Of a stretch of 36,087 nucleotides of DNA, positions 1 to 11,499 are shown one piece after another (the stretch's first letter is position 1; each line of letters starts with the position of its first letter). The DNA comes from Rhizophagus sp. LPA8_4_AMF (Eukaryota > Glomeromycota > Glomeromycetes > Glomerales > Glomeraceae). The notes under the pieces are model-generated. The model was not told where the DNA came from. It searched no databases and was given only the letters and a program-made list of their open reading frames with translations. The position numbers were made by a program, and so were the translations under genes. The stretch is taken from NCBI GenBank assembly GCA_021464525.1, contig JADRCO010000361.1:1-36087 (forward strand). The letters run 5' to 3'.

Positions 1-370
1 TAGTACGCTTATTTAACAAAAACCTTCATTTTTTTACAATTGTCAAATACTAATCAGTAAATTTCCCTATTTCCCTATTATAAAGTAAAAATTTCGGTTA
101 AAAAAATTTTCTTTAAATACAAAAATACATAAAATTTAAAATTTTATAAATGGTAGAACGGCAACATTTTATTTGTTTTATATTATATTTCAAGATCTGC
201 TGTGAGACATATAAAAAGGTGTTACAAAGTACCCCCTGAATATAATACCCCTCTTATAGTATCCTCCACTCAAAGTACCCGTCATCGCACAAAGTACCTC
301 TGGGTATTATTCAATTTTAAACAAGGGGTTTTTGATTAAGACCCGGGGTATTATAGGCAGTGCTAGACAG
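1..370. other. A/T-rich non-coding stretch with recurring GTACC words
   Basis: No gene is visible. Between about 225 and 355 the words AAAGTACC and GGGTATTA/TAATACCC recur several times in both orientations, which resembles repeat-derived sequence. A similar GTACCCCC word recurs near 19510. Family unknown. Confidence 0.4.
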
Positions 371-1053
371 TAATTTGAGAAATATTTGAAAAAAGTAATG
401 TGATATAATGGCTTTATTGTTTGAATAGCCATTTATGAAATATGCTAAAGATTAATATTATCAGAAAGCTCGCCTGTATTCAAAATGTGTGAAGGAATCT
501 TCCTATAAATAATTTGACAGAAGAAGAATTTCATAAAGTGGATGAAACATAGCAAATCAGAACATAATATAGACTGCAAGTGAAATAAATGATGTCTACT
601 CTAGTATCCTTCACAAGTTGAAGTATATAACAAGGATAAAAGGGCTGACAAAGCTTTATGAACTTGATCTACTACCAAAAAATTTGGGTGTTCACTCGTC
701 GAACAACAATAATATATTATTATTAGTCATCATGTATTCAGAGATTTTATTTATACCATGAAATTTTATGCAATCCATTTTTTTAAAAAAAAAAATATTT
801 TTTTCTCAATCAAAAAAAAATGTTCAATTTCATTCCACAAGTAATCACAAAATTGCGACCCATTCTCACTACACCACCTATCCGTTCTACTTCTTCTTCT
901 AGTACTTTATCTTATTATCCAAATGAAAATATCAATTATTCGTTAAAAGATTTCTTGGTTGCTTATGAAAAATGATTTGACAAAAAATTGGATGAGATAA
1001 ACAAAAGCTTCAGAGTAGTATTTTCCTTTATATATATACCCAAACAAATTTGA
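371..1053 (+). repeat. Direct repeat, copy 1 of 2
   Basis: This copy matches 1602-2263 closely along its length, about 90 percent by eye. Both copies run from TAATTT-AGAAATATTTG through the ATG-containing segment to the intron start near 1015. Copy 1 carries about 36 extra bases near 694-729 (containing an AATAATATATTATT palindrome) that copy 2 lacks. Short coding-like stretches upstream (for example a NNLTEEEFHKVDET reading near 509-550) are conserved in both copies but end in a stop in each. Confidence 0.8.
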
Positions 1054-1238
1054 TAAAATTACTAAGAGATTTGTAATGTATTTAGGAGCATGTGGATAAT
1101 ATATTTACTACAGCGGAAAATAGATTCTTATATATAGGAATCTCCACCATGATTATAAACTATTTCAGACCGTGGATCCAGGAAAATATTAGAGAACTTC
1201 AAGAAGATAATGAAGATAATAAAAAGAAAAACAAATAA
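820..1238 (+). pseudogene. Small two-exon membrane-type protein gene with one in-frame TGA
   Basis: I do not recognise the family. A reading frame opens at ATG 820 (MFNFIPQVITKLRPIL...), runs 51 codons to a TGA at 973-975, then stays open in frame for 13 codons (FDKKLDEINKSFR) to a likely donor at 1015. An acceptor at 1084-1085 opens exon 2 in phase 0 (1086-1238). Exon 2 encodes 50 residues: a hydrophobic stretch around FLYIGISTMIINYF, then a charged D/E/K/N tail and TAA. The first exon is amphipathic at its N-terminus and S/T-rich, as in mitochondrial or membrane leader sequences; this is inference. The TGA sits where a Trp would fit. The second repeat copy also has TGA at the aligned site, so the change predates the duplication. 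Recent pseudogene, readthrough or another splice pattern are all possible. Confidence 0.45.
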
Positions 1239-1239
1239 T

Positions 1240-1601
1240 TTTTTTTAACCCACGTAAGAAAGTTTCAAAATTAAAACCTATACGGGTAAAAAACAAGAAG
1301 CAAAATAAAAATAAAATACTAAATTTTTCCTGTGTTTTTTTAATAGAAGTTTCTTTTCTGATTTCTGTACCACTGTCTGAAATAAAATAAATAAAATAAA
1401 TAGTTTTCCTAACAATAAATCATCTGATAATTCCAAAATATTTTAGTATAAATGAATTTACTTAAATAAAAGTCAAAATTTCTTACATCTTTTCATAAAT
1501 AAATAAGATAGATGTAAATTTTTCATTAGTTGTTATCACTAAACTTTTCGCTCATGTTTGATTTAACTCATATGTGAGTTTATATCATAAATAATTCGAA
1601 A
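1240..1601. other. Spacer between the two direct-repeat copies
   Basis: A/T-rich, with AATAAA-type words near 1381-1401 that could serve 3' end formation of the 820-1238 gene. No coding signal seen. Confidence 0.35.
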
Positions 1602-2263
1602 TAATTTCAGAAATATTTGAAAAAAGTAATGTTATATAATGACTTTATCGTTCGAATAGCCATTTATGAAATATGCTAAAGATTAATATTATCAGAAAGC
1701 TCGCCTGTATTCAAAATGTGTGAAGGAATCTTCATATAAATAATTTGGCAGAAAAAGAATTTCATAAAGTGGATGAAACATAACAAATCAGAACATAATA
1801 GAGATTGCAAGTGAAATAAATGATATACCCTTCACAAGTTAAAGTATATAACAAGGATGAAAAGGCTGACGAAGCTTTATGAATTTGATCTACTACCAAG
1901 AAATTCGGGTGTTCACTTGTATTCAGAGATTTTATTTATACCATAAAATTTTATGCAATCCATTTTTTTTAAGTAATTTATCAAATTGCTTAATATCTCA
2001 ATTAAAAAAATGTTTCGTTTCATTCCACGTATAATCACGAACTTGCAGATTACACTATCAGTACTACACCTACCCGTTCCTTCACTTTTGGCCTACTTCT
2101 CCTCCTACTTCTCTCGGTTCTCCTCATTATATCGATCAGAATATTAATATTAATTATTCATTATAAGATTTCTTGATTGCTCATGATAAATGATCTGACA
2201 AAAAATTGGAAGAGATAACAAAAAATTTAAGTAGTATTTTCCCTTTATATACCTAAACCAATT
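1602..2263 (+). repeat. Direct repeat, copy 2 (degraded, truncated)
   Basis: Second copy of 371-1053. The ATG is kept at 2010 (MFRFIPRIITNL...) but the frame is disrupted by small indels. A TAA lies inside the aligned frame near 2162, and the aligned TGA of copy 1 is also present. Homology stops at about 2260, inside the first intron, so the second exon is missing. This copy cannot make the full protein. Confidence 0.75.
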
Positions 2264-4065
2264 ATTTTGGCGTCCTTAACTAAAGAATTTAACCTCTCTT
2301 CCAGTTTAGGGTCATGGTGGACCTTAACTAATTATACCTATACTATAAGATAATTATAACATTTAAGAAAATAAATCTAAGTACTAAAAATAAATATAAA
2401 ACTGCGCCTCTAAACTATTCAATTACATATTTGTAATTCATTCTTCTGCTTTTGTTGATAGTCTATTTGCATGACAAAAAACTTTAATTCTATTATAAAA
2501 ATAAAAATTTATAATTTTCTTCTGATAAATTATCCTGGCAAAGAAATATTTAATATATTATTGGATGATTTAAACTCTAATGCGGCATGTGCCGCTATTA
2601 GACTTAATCATCCAATAATATTATCGGTTTAACGAGATCGTTCATACTCTCGCCATTATTATTATACGATTATGTAAAATCTGCAGGATAACTGATATCC
2701 GAGAGATCTCTATGATCATGTATATCATCAGTGCTTAATCAATAAAAGAAATAAAATTATTTTTAACTGCAATCATATTTGATAAACATCAGAGATCTAA
2801 AGAACTAGTTGCTACAATTGTTAAAAGCTATAATAAAGTTTGAATGACCTATGTTTATTTAAAGTTAGAATTAACTTTTGTATACAATACTTTAATCAAA
2901 AGAAATCGGTAATTTTAGATCTACTAATTAATAATTTTTGAGCGAAAATTAAAAATTGAATAATCAAAATATTAATTATGGATGAAAAATTAAATAAACC
3001 TCTATTTTTAATTTATAGTTATATATATTTTTTAATAAAAGTGAATTAATTATCAATATTTGTTGCGTTCGTTAATATAAAAAAAACTGAACCAATTTAT
3101 TATACTCTCTAGTATCCCAAGTCGAAAAAAAAAAGAAGTTGAAAAAAAATTATTACGTTAAGATTGTGTTACATGTCATAATGAATAATTATTTGCATGA
3201 GTAATTTTTGCATGAGTAACTTTTATTCATATGACTGATATAAGTAATATATTTATCGCCGATAACTTGATATCAAGTGAGTAATTTTTAATTTTATAAG
3301 ATTTTCCATCGTATTTTTACAGCTACATTAGATTCATTACACTATTATTAATAAAAATACATTACTAAGACTATTTCAACAACGTTAAGTCATAAATGAC
3401 TATAGATGAATTTCAATTAATTTAATTTATTAAACAATTCCGGGATTATTGGTATGACCGTATGAGCCATAACATTAAAACCCAATTTTTTAATTGATGC
3501 GACGACTAATTCCCCAATTTTTAGTAACACACTCGTGATACCTAAGGCCTCAGCCTTCGTGCCGCAGCTATTTATCTGCGATCATCCTCCAGTTACATAG
3601 TCGTAACGACGTAACGGATTAACAGTTTGATTTATTTGTGATAAACAAAAAACACGAAGGACACTTACCATTTATCATATTTATAGGAGCAAATATATAA
3701 ATGCATAGTAAATATAAAGTAATCTACAAAAGTTTTTTGTTGGGCTGTTAACTGGTAATTTTAGTGACAAATTATTATACTTTCTACGGTAGTTTAACAG
3801 ATGTATGAAAACTGTAACGGATTATCTGCTGTAAGACCATGATTAATAGAATAAATAACTTTAATTAGTAATAATAAGCAATAATCAATTTTAATAAATT
3901 TTTCCAATAAAAATATACTTTTAATATATTCTTTTTCAGAAAATACTAAAATAATCTTTTTTTTTTTGTATCATAAACAGTCTTTAGATCCGGATGCTGA
4001 AGGTGAGAATTAAACGGATAATTTTAACAGATATTATTGGGTCGGTCAATCCATTAGGATCATCT
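2264..4065. other. Non-coding A/T-rich region with one hairpin
   Basis: No convincing reading frame on either strand. It contains the inverted repeat at 2556-2620 and a locally G+C-richer patch at about 3540-3620 with short CGTAACGACGTAACG-type repeats. Function unknown. Confidence 0.4.
2556..2620. repeat. 65-bp hairpin (inverted repeat with almost no loop)
   Basis: The left arm begins TATTATTGGATGATT and the right arm ends AATCATCCAATAATA. The centre is a G+C-rich stem, CTAAT-GCGGCA facing TGCCGC-T-ATTAG, with only two or three mismatches or bulges. In so A/T-rich a region a G+C core stem of this length is conspicuous. It could be a MITE relic, a structured RNA or a terminator-like hairpin; no flanking duplication is clear. 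Confidence 0.65.
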
Positions 4066-4170
4066 GATATTTTTAGTTAACGGCTAAATATCCAATTCTG
4101 ATATTTTTTAGTTAACGGTTAAATATCAAATTCTAATATTTTTTAGTTAACGGTTAAATATCAAATATAT
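4066..4170 (+). repeat. Three tandem 34-35 bp units upstream of gene A
   Basis: Three consecutive units start at about 4066, 4100 and 4135. Each contains TTAGTTAACGG followed by TTAAATATC or CTAAATATC. The unit has partial dyad symmetry (GATATTT...AAATATC). It lies 210-315 bp before the gene A start codon, so it may be promoter-proximal. No matching array was seen before genes B, C or D. Confidence 0.8.
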
Positions 4171-4380
4171 CGTTATATTTGCAATCAAATAAACCATAAT
4201 ATCAGTTCACCCAATTTTTAATTACTTATTAAGGTTAGTTAAAAAATTCGAGAAAAAAAATATTTAAAGGTTCAAATTATTTCATTGTAGAAGACAAAAA
4301 TAAAAAAAAAATCAAAAAAGAAAGTAATAATAAAAATAAAAAAATTTAAAATTAAATTAAAATTTAAAAATAAAAAAAAC

Positions 4381-5449
4381 ATGTCAACTCTTAAAAGATG
4401 TCATTTTACAAATCTAGACAATGGTCATAAGTGTGGCTGTTTAAGATATGTTCAAAAAAGTACACCTGACGATGACGGTTTATGCAAAGGATGTGGACAT
4501 CACCAAAGCTTTCATGAAGACGATGACGATATTTTACAGAGTTTAGATAATCTTCAAAAAATTAATGAAATATTAATGTTCAAATTAAATAATAAGTACA
4601 GTCAATATAATACGGTTCCTATTATTCCTGTCCAACAAAACTTTGAAAATTGTTTTGAGCCTCAAGTAACTGTTCATTCGGATGAGACCATGCATCAAAA
4701 TACTCAGTCAAATGACGCAAATATTCTTATTCGTCACGCAGATCAACAAACCAGTCAACAACAACATATTGAACATCAAAATCAATCTCATAACATGCTA
4801 AATCAATCCCCTACAAATATTATTGAACAAAATTTTGTTTCTCAATCTTTTCCGGTCAATTATATATCAAATCCAATGATAAATCCAATGCTTCTCGGCC
4901 AAAATTTTGATCAAAGTCACGTAAATCATAATATCGAAGGATCAGCAAATAACGTCGCATCTTTTGCAAACGATAAGTTTGACCTAATTTGTTTAGTTGG
5001 TAGCTTAAAAATACCAAAAAAGTAAGTATGTGTGTGATAAAATAAAATATCACAAAGTTTATTTAAAAAATATTTATTCATTTAAAAAAATTTAGTTGTG
5101 CAAGATTGGAGAAAGCTGGTTTAAAGAAAGAAATTTTCTTTCATAACGATTCTAATGGCCAGATAAAGAAAGCGATTGAAGAAAAACTATTCCCTCATTT
5201 AGAAAATGTAGATTGGATGTTTTATAAATGTAAATCAGCAAAACTTGTACTTGCTGATGATGTATCAGTTGTTGAATGTCGTTATAATGATTTAAAAGGG
5301 TAAAATATCTATAATTTTAAATTTTTCTTTATAATCTTGAGATTTATATCTTATTAATTAATTATCCTATTTATATCAATAGGATTTCAGGCAGCAGGCA
5401 TAAGTTGTATATAGGAACAAAAGATGGACCAATTACTATGACATTTTGA
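4381..5449 (+). CDS. Gene A: zinc-binding N-terminus plus conserved C-terminal module, 303 aa
   Basis: Family not recognised by name. Exons: 4381-5021, 5096-5299, 5383-5449; introns of 74 and 83 nt, both phase 2, with GTAAGT and GTAAAA donors. A second in-frame acceptor exists 9 nt into exon 2. The start has A at -3. Residues 7-45 form a zinc-ligand pattern, C7-x10-C18-x-C20-x14-C35-x2-C38-x-H40-x4-H45, shared exactly in layout with gene D. Residues 46-50 are acidic. About 70-200 is N/Q/H/S-rich and probably disordered. The frame then enters the family module: LICLVGSLKIPKK at the exon 1/2 junction, FFHNDSNG, a W-M-F-Y-K-C core and HKLYIGTKDGPI in exon 3. The C-terminus ends in ITMTF. A broken homologue lies at 11500-12050. 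DNA, RNA or protein binding through the Cys/His cluster is plausible but unproven. Confidence 0.85.
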
Positions 5450-8301
5450 AATTTAATGTGATAAAAAAATTGAAAATGAATTATTACTGTTGGGATGACT
5501 GAAAGGAGTAATTATATATATTATTTTTTGGTTAAAAATTATTTATTAGACTCTTTATTTAACAGTATTTATAATAATTTTCTGTGCTTTGTAAGAATAT
5601 TTTTATCTATTTATTTATTTATTTTTTTTTATAAATAAAAATATATATAACTGCATCATTGTGGAAAATGTGTCATACGCTACATATTTCGAACTTTCAT
5701 TTAAGAAATTTGCTCAGAACTCAGAGTTGGTAAATTTCTGGCCCAATAATGAAATCAACAATCAAAATTAATAAATTACACACATTCATAGTTAATTATA
5801 TTTCCGTGCGTTCATATATAATGTAATTACTGCAAATTAACCAAGAATAAACAAGAATAAATAATAATAGACAATATATATTCTCCAAAGGATTTTTTAT
5901 ACAAGATTTCTAAAAAAAAAAGGCGAAAATTTAATAAATTACGGTAAAGTTCCGAATCGCGGTTTTTAAGCATAAAAAAAAAAATTTTTTCTTTTACGAA
6001 ATTTTTTTTGGCGGAATTTTTTTTTTTTGCTTAAGCATAATGAGCATAATGACGATCAATTACTAGAACCCCTAAAGCAAACGGATACGTCTGAAATAGA
6101 AAATTTTTATCTGAAATAGAAATTTTTTCCCTTTTCTGGCCTGAGGATCATCGTCTTTAAAACAAGGTGAATCCACCATTTACAATATGTGAAGTATATA
6201 TTATAAAATGATAAATTCGCGCTCATTATTATTAGTTCTTTCGGTAATTGAATTCGATAATTAGAGATGCATAAGTATTTATAATTAGATAAATATTGTA
6301 TGTATATCATATTATCATATGTCGGGTAGTCGCGTGATGAATATTTGTGTATTTTATACAACCAATCAGTGTAAATCATTTTTAACAAAATATTAATTAC
6401 AATGAAATGTTTTATCAATTACACCAACTTTTTGTTATGGAACAAATTATTTTGTTTTTTTAACGAAAAATACGAAAAATATGTTTAATTAATCCTTTTT
6501 TAGATATCTATATAAGATCATAATACTATTTATATTTTCCCTTTATTCAGATTGATTTGATATCATGAAAAATAAGATAAGGTGCTTGGTAGTTATAAAT
6601 ACAACATCCTTTTTGGACGTACTATGAAAATTATACAATACATGGTCACAAGGGGGTAAATTTAAAAGGATTTGGATTTGAGATAAGATAAAAGAAAATC
6701 ACAAAACTCATTAGGCGTATATGAAAATAAATAAATAAATCCTACAGCTGACTTTTTTTTTTATCTCTTATTTTTATAATGAATTTTTAATTTTGAGAAA
6801 TATTTTTAATTTAGAAGCTCAATATAATTTTAGAAATCATCTTAGATTTTCCAATTTATATTCTTTTAATTCCGATTCTCTTATCTAAACTATTCAAGCA
6901 AATCACATGAAAAAACTTATCAGTTTATTTTATTTATTTATAATTATAATCAAGTTCTTTGTTCTAATAACGATAAATAGTAAATAATTATTTGAAATTC
7001 GTAATAAAGTCCTCAAATACGATATATTTATTTCACACCAAATTAATACATATATTTAAAGTTGTCTATACTTTATATCGATATTATTAAAAGCTTTCTT
7101 CAAATTCGATCAATTTTAAAGTTAGTTGAATAATAAATATAAATTCATATGAGTCACATTCATTTTATGTCACTTGTATTAAAAAGTTGGGAATCATATG
7201 AGAATATTAGAAATTGAATTTGGGCTTTTTTTTTTCTTTGTGCTACACCGACTTGGGGAATGGGGATAAACAAATTACAATAATAGGTATATTTTTTCTA
7301 TGAGATCTTTTCATTTAAAATATCAGTACACTTAACAGTAATAAAAAAAAAAGTTAATTCATATGAAATAATGTTAATTCCATGATTAATGAAAAGAATA
7401 ATATTGTACAGAAGTAATATTGTGTATTAAATAGAATAGATGCTTTCCCGATTACTATAAAACGCGTAATTGTTTGTATTTTATAATTAATAATTAAACA
7501 TATATGTTAAAACGTTACCAAACGTGAAATTTTTAATATCACAATAAATACGTTTCTTAAATATTTGTCTATTACCCCAACTTAACCACAGATAATTTTG
7601 ATAAATTCAAATTTCAAGATTTTTTTTCGATATATCGATATGAGATTATGTATTCGGTTCTTACCGAGATATATTCTTATTTATGTATTACGAAAAAAAA
7701 ACTAGAAAAACAACTTAATATGATTTATTTAAAACTTTTCATCTCGTGATGTTTATGATCATGAAATTATAAAAACTGGCCTTATAAAAATATATAAATA
7801 AAACTTAACCCCAAAAAAATCTCACTTTCCTTTACTTTATATTTTTTCTTTTATAATTATTATTATATACGAATATATTACAATATTTATCATAATTATT
7901 ATTATATATGAATATATTAGAATATTTATCATAAATTAAATTCTTATTTTATTTTATTTTACTTTATTTTACTTTATATTATTTTTTTTTATTTTTTTAT
8001 TTTTTTGTTTGTTTATAAATAAATGTAAGTTATCAGTCGATAGCTTTTTAAAACAAAAAACAAAAGCAATTTTCATATGAATTTGTTTCATAACTGGAGG
8101 AAAAAAAAAAATTTAGCCGTTTGCACTTCATTTATTTAAAGTACGTATTGAAATATCATCTGCAACTATATCTGAAAACAACTGATAATAAAGTCATATT
8201 TGTAGTTAAAGTTTTTATCAACCAATATGAAAAAAATAATTATAAAAGCCCTAAATATTATCAAAAAAAGTTTTTTTTTTTTTTTGACATTCTTCACAAA
8301 A
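5450..8301. other. Intergenic spacer A-B, homologous to the spacer before gene C
   Basis: No gene supported. Diverged homology to 12100-15085 is visible at several points: the ATCATTGTGGAAAATGTGTC word (5654 and 12340), the CATTTACAATAT stretch (about 6175 and 12968), and TCACATGAAAAAA (about 6903 and 13698). The minus-strand frame at 6107-6418 has no family signal and overlaps this diverged non-coding homology, so it is not called as a gene. Confidence 0.5.
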
Positions 8302-9079
8302 ATGTCTGATAATTATTTTTACGGGTACAACTACGAACAATCAGTTATAGGACGAACGGCAACGTGTAATTGTCAAAGGATTTGTTACTCTTGTAATCTT
8401 ATCTCTATACCATTTCATTTCTTTAATCCACCATTAACACAATATTATACAAATATATCTCTCGTTCGACCTGAGTTTGAATACGATACACTTGACGTGG
8501 ATGAGATGATTAACCGTGTTGAATCCCCACAGAATAATACTACAAGAAACAGACGTAGAAAACCCTTTACAATTTTTTGTCTGCCTCATGGGAATTTAAG
8601 TCCAAAAATCCCTCGAAAGTAAGTGATATAATATTAAATCAGAAGTTTTGATTTTTTATGGCGCAGCTTTTACATACTATTAGGATGATCACTTACTGTA
8701 TTAATAATATGTTGATCTATATTTCATATATAATAGAATTAAAAAATTGGAGGAGAAAGATTTAATAAAAAAAACTTTTTTTGATTCAAATAATGGAGTC
8801 ATAAATGAAGTTGAAGCGTTATTTTCATTTTTGGAGGGTAGACGTTGGAATTTTTTTCGATGTATAACAACTTCGAATCTCGAAATTGTTAGTCAACCAC
8901 CTAGTGGATGGACTATAAATGAACTAATGAGGTGAATAAATATATTTATTTAATTAATAATAATTTAAAAAAAAATTAAATTCTAAATCTATTTGATTAT
9001 TATTAGAATCTGTGGATTTCGAAAAAAATTATATATTGGAACTACGGATGGTCCAATTCAAGAATTTCTTCCATTGTAA
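8302..9079 (+). CDS. Gene B: CxC/CxxC protein with conserved C-terminal module, 194 aa
   Basis: Family not recognised by name. Exons: 8302-8618, 8737-8931, 9007-9079; introns of 118 and 75 nt, both phase 2. The start at 8302 is chosen because gene C has the same MS-start in the same context, a T-run then GACATTCTTYA and A-run. The frame is open 25 codons further upstream (to 8227, hydrophobic), but that stretch is out of frame in C. Residues 22-31 give C22-x-C24-x3-C28-x2-C31, followed by an aromatic stretch PFHFFN and an acidic LDVDEM motif. A basic RNRRRK patch precedes the segment IFCLPHGNLSPKIPRK at the end of exon 1. Exons 2-3 encode FFDSNNG, RRWNFFRCITTS, QPPSGW and KKLYIGTTDGPIQ, ending FLPL. 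Exon 2 is about 81 percent identical to gene C by count (50 of 62 residues). Function unknown; the basic patch could be a nuclear localisation signal. Confidence 0.85.
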
Positions 9080-10607
9080 ATTAAAATAAAAAATAATAAT
9101 ATTTATATTTTATTATTTGTTTTCTATATATTATTACCATTATTCTATACATTATTGTCATTATTCTAACATTATTATTATTAATATTAATTATCATTAT
9201 TCTATACATTATTGTTTTATTATATATATATCACTTTTTAGGTTAGGATGAGTTATATGTAAATAAAAAATTTAATATTGACGATCAAACTTATTTATCC
9301 GAAACTTTGTTTCTAATTAAATGCATATGCGATGTTAAATAAGATTTGATTTTAGGCTACAAATATACAAAAAAAGTTAAGATCTAATTTTTTGGTTGAG
9401 GGATTCCAAATATATAGTATATAAATATAATTACAAAAAAAAATTTTTTTTTTTATTTCTAGAATTATCAAGAATTGAGAGAAACGAATTTTTTTATACT
9501 GATTATTTTATATATATTATTTCTCGTTCAATAAAAAAATTTATCATTTTCATCCGATGCAAATATTATATTATTTCTCGTTCATAAATGCAAAAAAAAA
9601 ATTAAATTCGGCCGGATAAAATGCAATAATGATTTTTTATATACTTTATAAATCATAAAAATCATGTTTAAATATTAATCACATAACAGATAATAATATT
9701 AATCTTTAGGTAATTAGGTATTCATTAGTCGTGGGAAATTAACCCTCGTTTAAAAAAAAAAATACAAAATAAGTAAAACCCTCACAAATATAATGATTTT
9801 ATTAAAGATGAGTCATTGTACGCCCAAAATACAAAAAAAAAATGTAACAGAAATTATATTTGTTGCAAAAGAACAGTTCTTCTATTTTTCCGGGAAATTA
9901 CTTTTTCCGATATCCCTAATTTAGTTAATCGGTTTATTTACATTGTAACACCATTACACCCAACAGAAATTTATTTTCAGGTTACCGTATTTGACAGTTG
10001 ACAGATAACTACAGTCTATCAGATGGGTATTTTCTTAAGAGATTGATAAGATTCAAATGACGCATATAATCTCTCAGGAACATAAAAACTTGTATCATGC
10101 ATTTAAAAGTTTAAATCTTATCGTGAGAAATTTCGTAATGCTCGTCTAACTGTTCTTTAAATTACAAACAGATAACTTTAACAGATAAATTACCCCTTTA
10201 AGCGTTTGCATGATTTAATTGTGGAATGAATTTATCGCAGTCATTAACTTTATGGTTACACATAACATCTCAGAAGTTTGATTATTGACGTACAAAGTCC
10301 TCAAAAAAAACATACTTTTGGTGGGAATATTTTTTTTTTTTTTTTTTTGTTCCATTTAATTGGGTATTCAAATATTTTGTTGATATTAATATTAACAATG
10401 TAAAAATATCTAAGTACATGACGTTTTCCATAAAATTGTCAATGAAATTTCTGTAAAAAATAATTATTAATTAATATTACAAATTCATCTGTCTATCAAG
10501 AAATTAAAAAGGAAAACTTAAATACTCGCATTATGTTATTATTAAAGTATTTAAATTACTTTATAAAATACTTTAAAAAAAGTTCATCCTAAAAATTCTG
10601 AATATAT
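9080..10607. other. Spacer B to E-pseudogene
   Basis: Diverged copy of 16007-17462. It holds an AT-rich 3' end for gene B and repeated CAGATAA words at about 9687, 10002, 10169 and 10182, similar to those upstream of intact gene E. The short open frames at 9396-9587 and 9816-10001 are not conserved in the paralogous spacer and are not called. Confidence 0.45.
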
Positions 10608-10959
10608 ATGAACCAAAATAATCCTTCACATACCAATTTCAATCTTTTGTCTAACAAATTATTTTATGAACATCAAATTTCACATAATACATTGCTTTAA
10701 TGACTTAAAATAAACCACTTTAGATTTGAATTTCCGGATTCGAAATTATCTTTAGACCTAATAACAATTTGGATATGCAAAATCAACATACTACTTATTG
10801 CCTTATTGGAATTCATCACTGGTTCACCAGAAGTTTCACGGTAATGACGGCATCAACAATTCCCACAATTTAAGCGTCAGCAATTCTCACAACTTCAAGA
10901 TTGAATAACTCGAATGAATTTAATACCAACTGTCAATTACAAATAATATAAATTTTTAG
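10608..10959 (+). pseudogene. Broken copy of gene E
   Basis: Starts with the same MNQ-type opening as gene E (ATG 10608 against 17463) and ends at the matching TAG (10957-10959). Compared with gene E, an internal block of about 217 nt (17560-17776 in E) is gone. Small indels and stops interrupt the rest. The segment around the FEIPGFEI reading and the final NNINF-like reading remain recognisable. It cannot encode the full protein. Confidence 0.8.
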
Positions 10960-11189
10960 TAATATAATGTAATGCATTGATGATATTTCTAATTAATTTT
11001 TATTTTTATTTATTTTTTATTTGTCGATATCTTATTTTTTTTCTAGTGTTTCAGGAGATGATATCAGAATATTAAGTTGTTCTATATTTCAATTTAATAA
11101 AATATCCGTAAAAAATTATGAAAATGCATAAGGATTAGAATTAAATTGGAGTATTTTTTTTACTTGTGAAAGCATTACTCATGATTGTC

Positions 11190-11218
11190 CAGAACGAAGC
11201 GAAGGACAATATACAGTA
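11190..11218. repeat. Short hairpin within a segment specific to unit 1
   Basis: ATTGTCC and GGACAAT form perfect 7-bp arms around AGAACGAAGCGAA. The aligned place in unit 2 (about 18292) lacks this block, so it looks like a small insertion or a surviving ancestral piece. Confidence 0.45.
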
Positions 11219-11499
11219 TGTCGAGTTGTCGACGCATTATGGACCATCCACGTGATCGTCAGCCAATACGTCAGCCAATATACCGCAAATTTTATAGTCT
11301 TTATTTATAAATATTATAATCCACAGAAAATGAATATATTGAGCTTAAATTAAACAGTTGTGCTATCAACCATATTTCAACCCCTGCAATATTTTTTTGT
11401 CCCCTGTGATCAGCGCTGAAGATTGTGAATCATGTGATTTACACGACTATTAGTCCGAAGGGGAATGAATTCTGCAAGATTCGGTTGCATATTGTTTAG

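Larger units (their letters stand above)
4381..11420 (+). repeat. Tandem duplication unit 1 (about 7 kb)
   Basis: The order gene A - spacer - gene B - spacer - E pseudogene recurs as A pseudogene - spacer - gene C - spacer - gene E at about 11420-18653. Anchors: CAAAG-TATCATGAAGAC words at 4504 and 11506; starts of B and C (8302, 15086); E starts (10608, 17463); and a GATCAGCGCTGAA word at 11408 and 18641. Offsets between anchors are 6.8-7.2 kb. The 5' boundary is uncertain because unit 2 has lost the start of A. Confidence 0.75.

Noticed and set aside
6107-6418. 103-codon minus-strand frame
   Set aside because: It lies in a spacer with diverged non-coding homology to 12.9-13.2 kb, where no frame is kept, and shows no domain.
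8227-8301. N-terminal extension of gene B that looks like a signal peptide (K-rich then F-rich)
   Set aside because: The matching region before gene C is out of frame with a stop, and both genes share the ATG at 8302/15086 with the same upstream context. The hydrophobic look comes from a T run.
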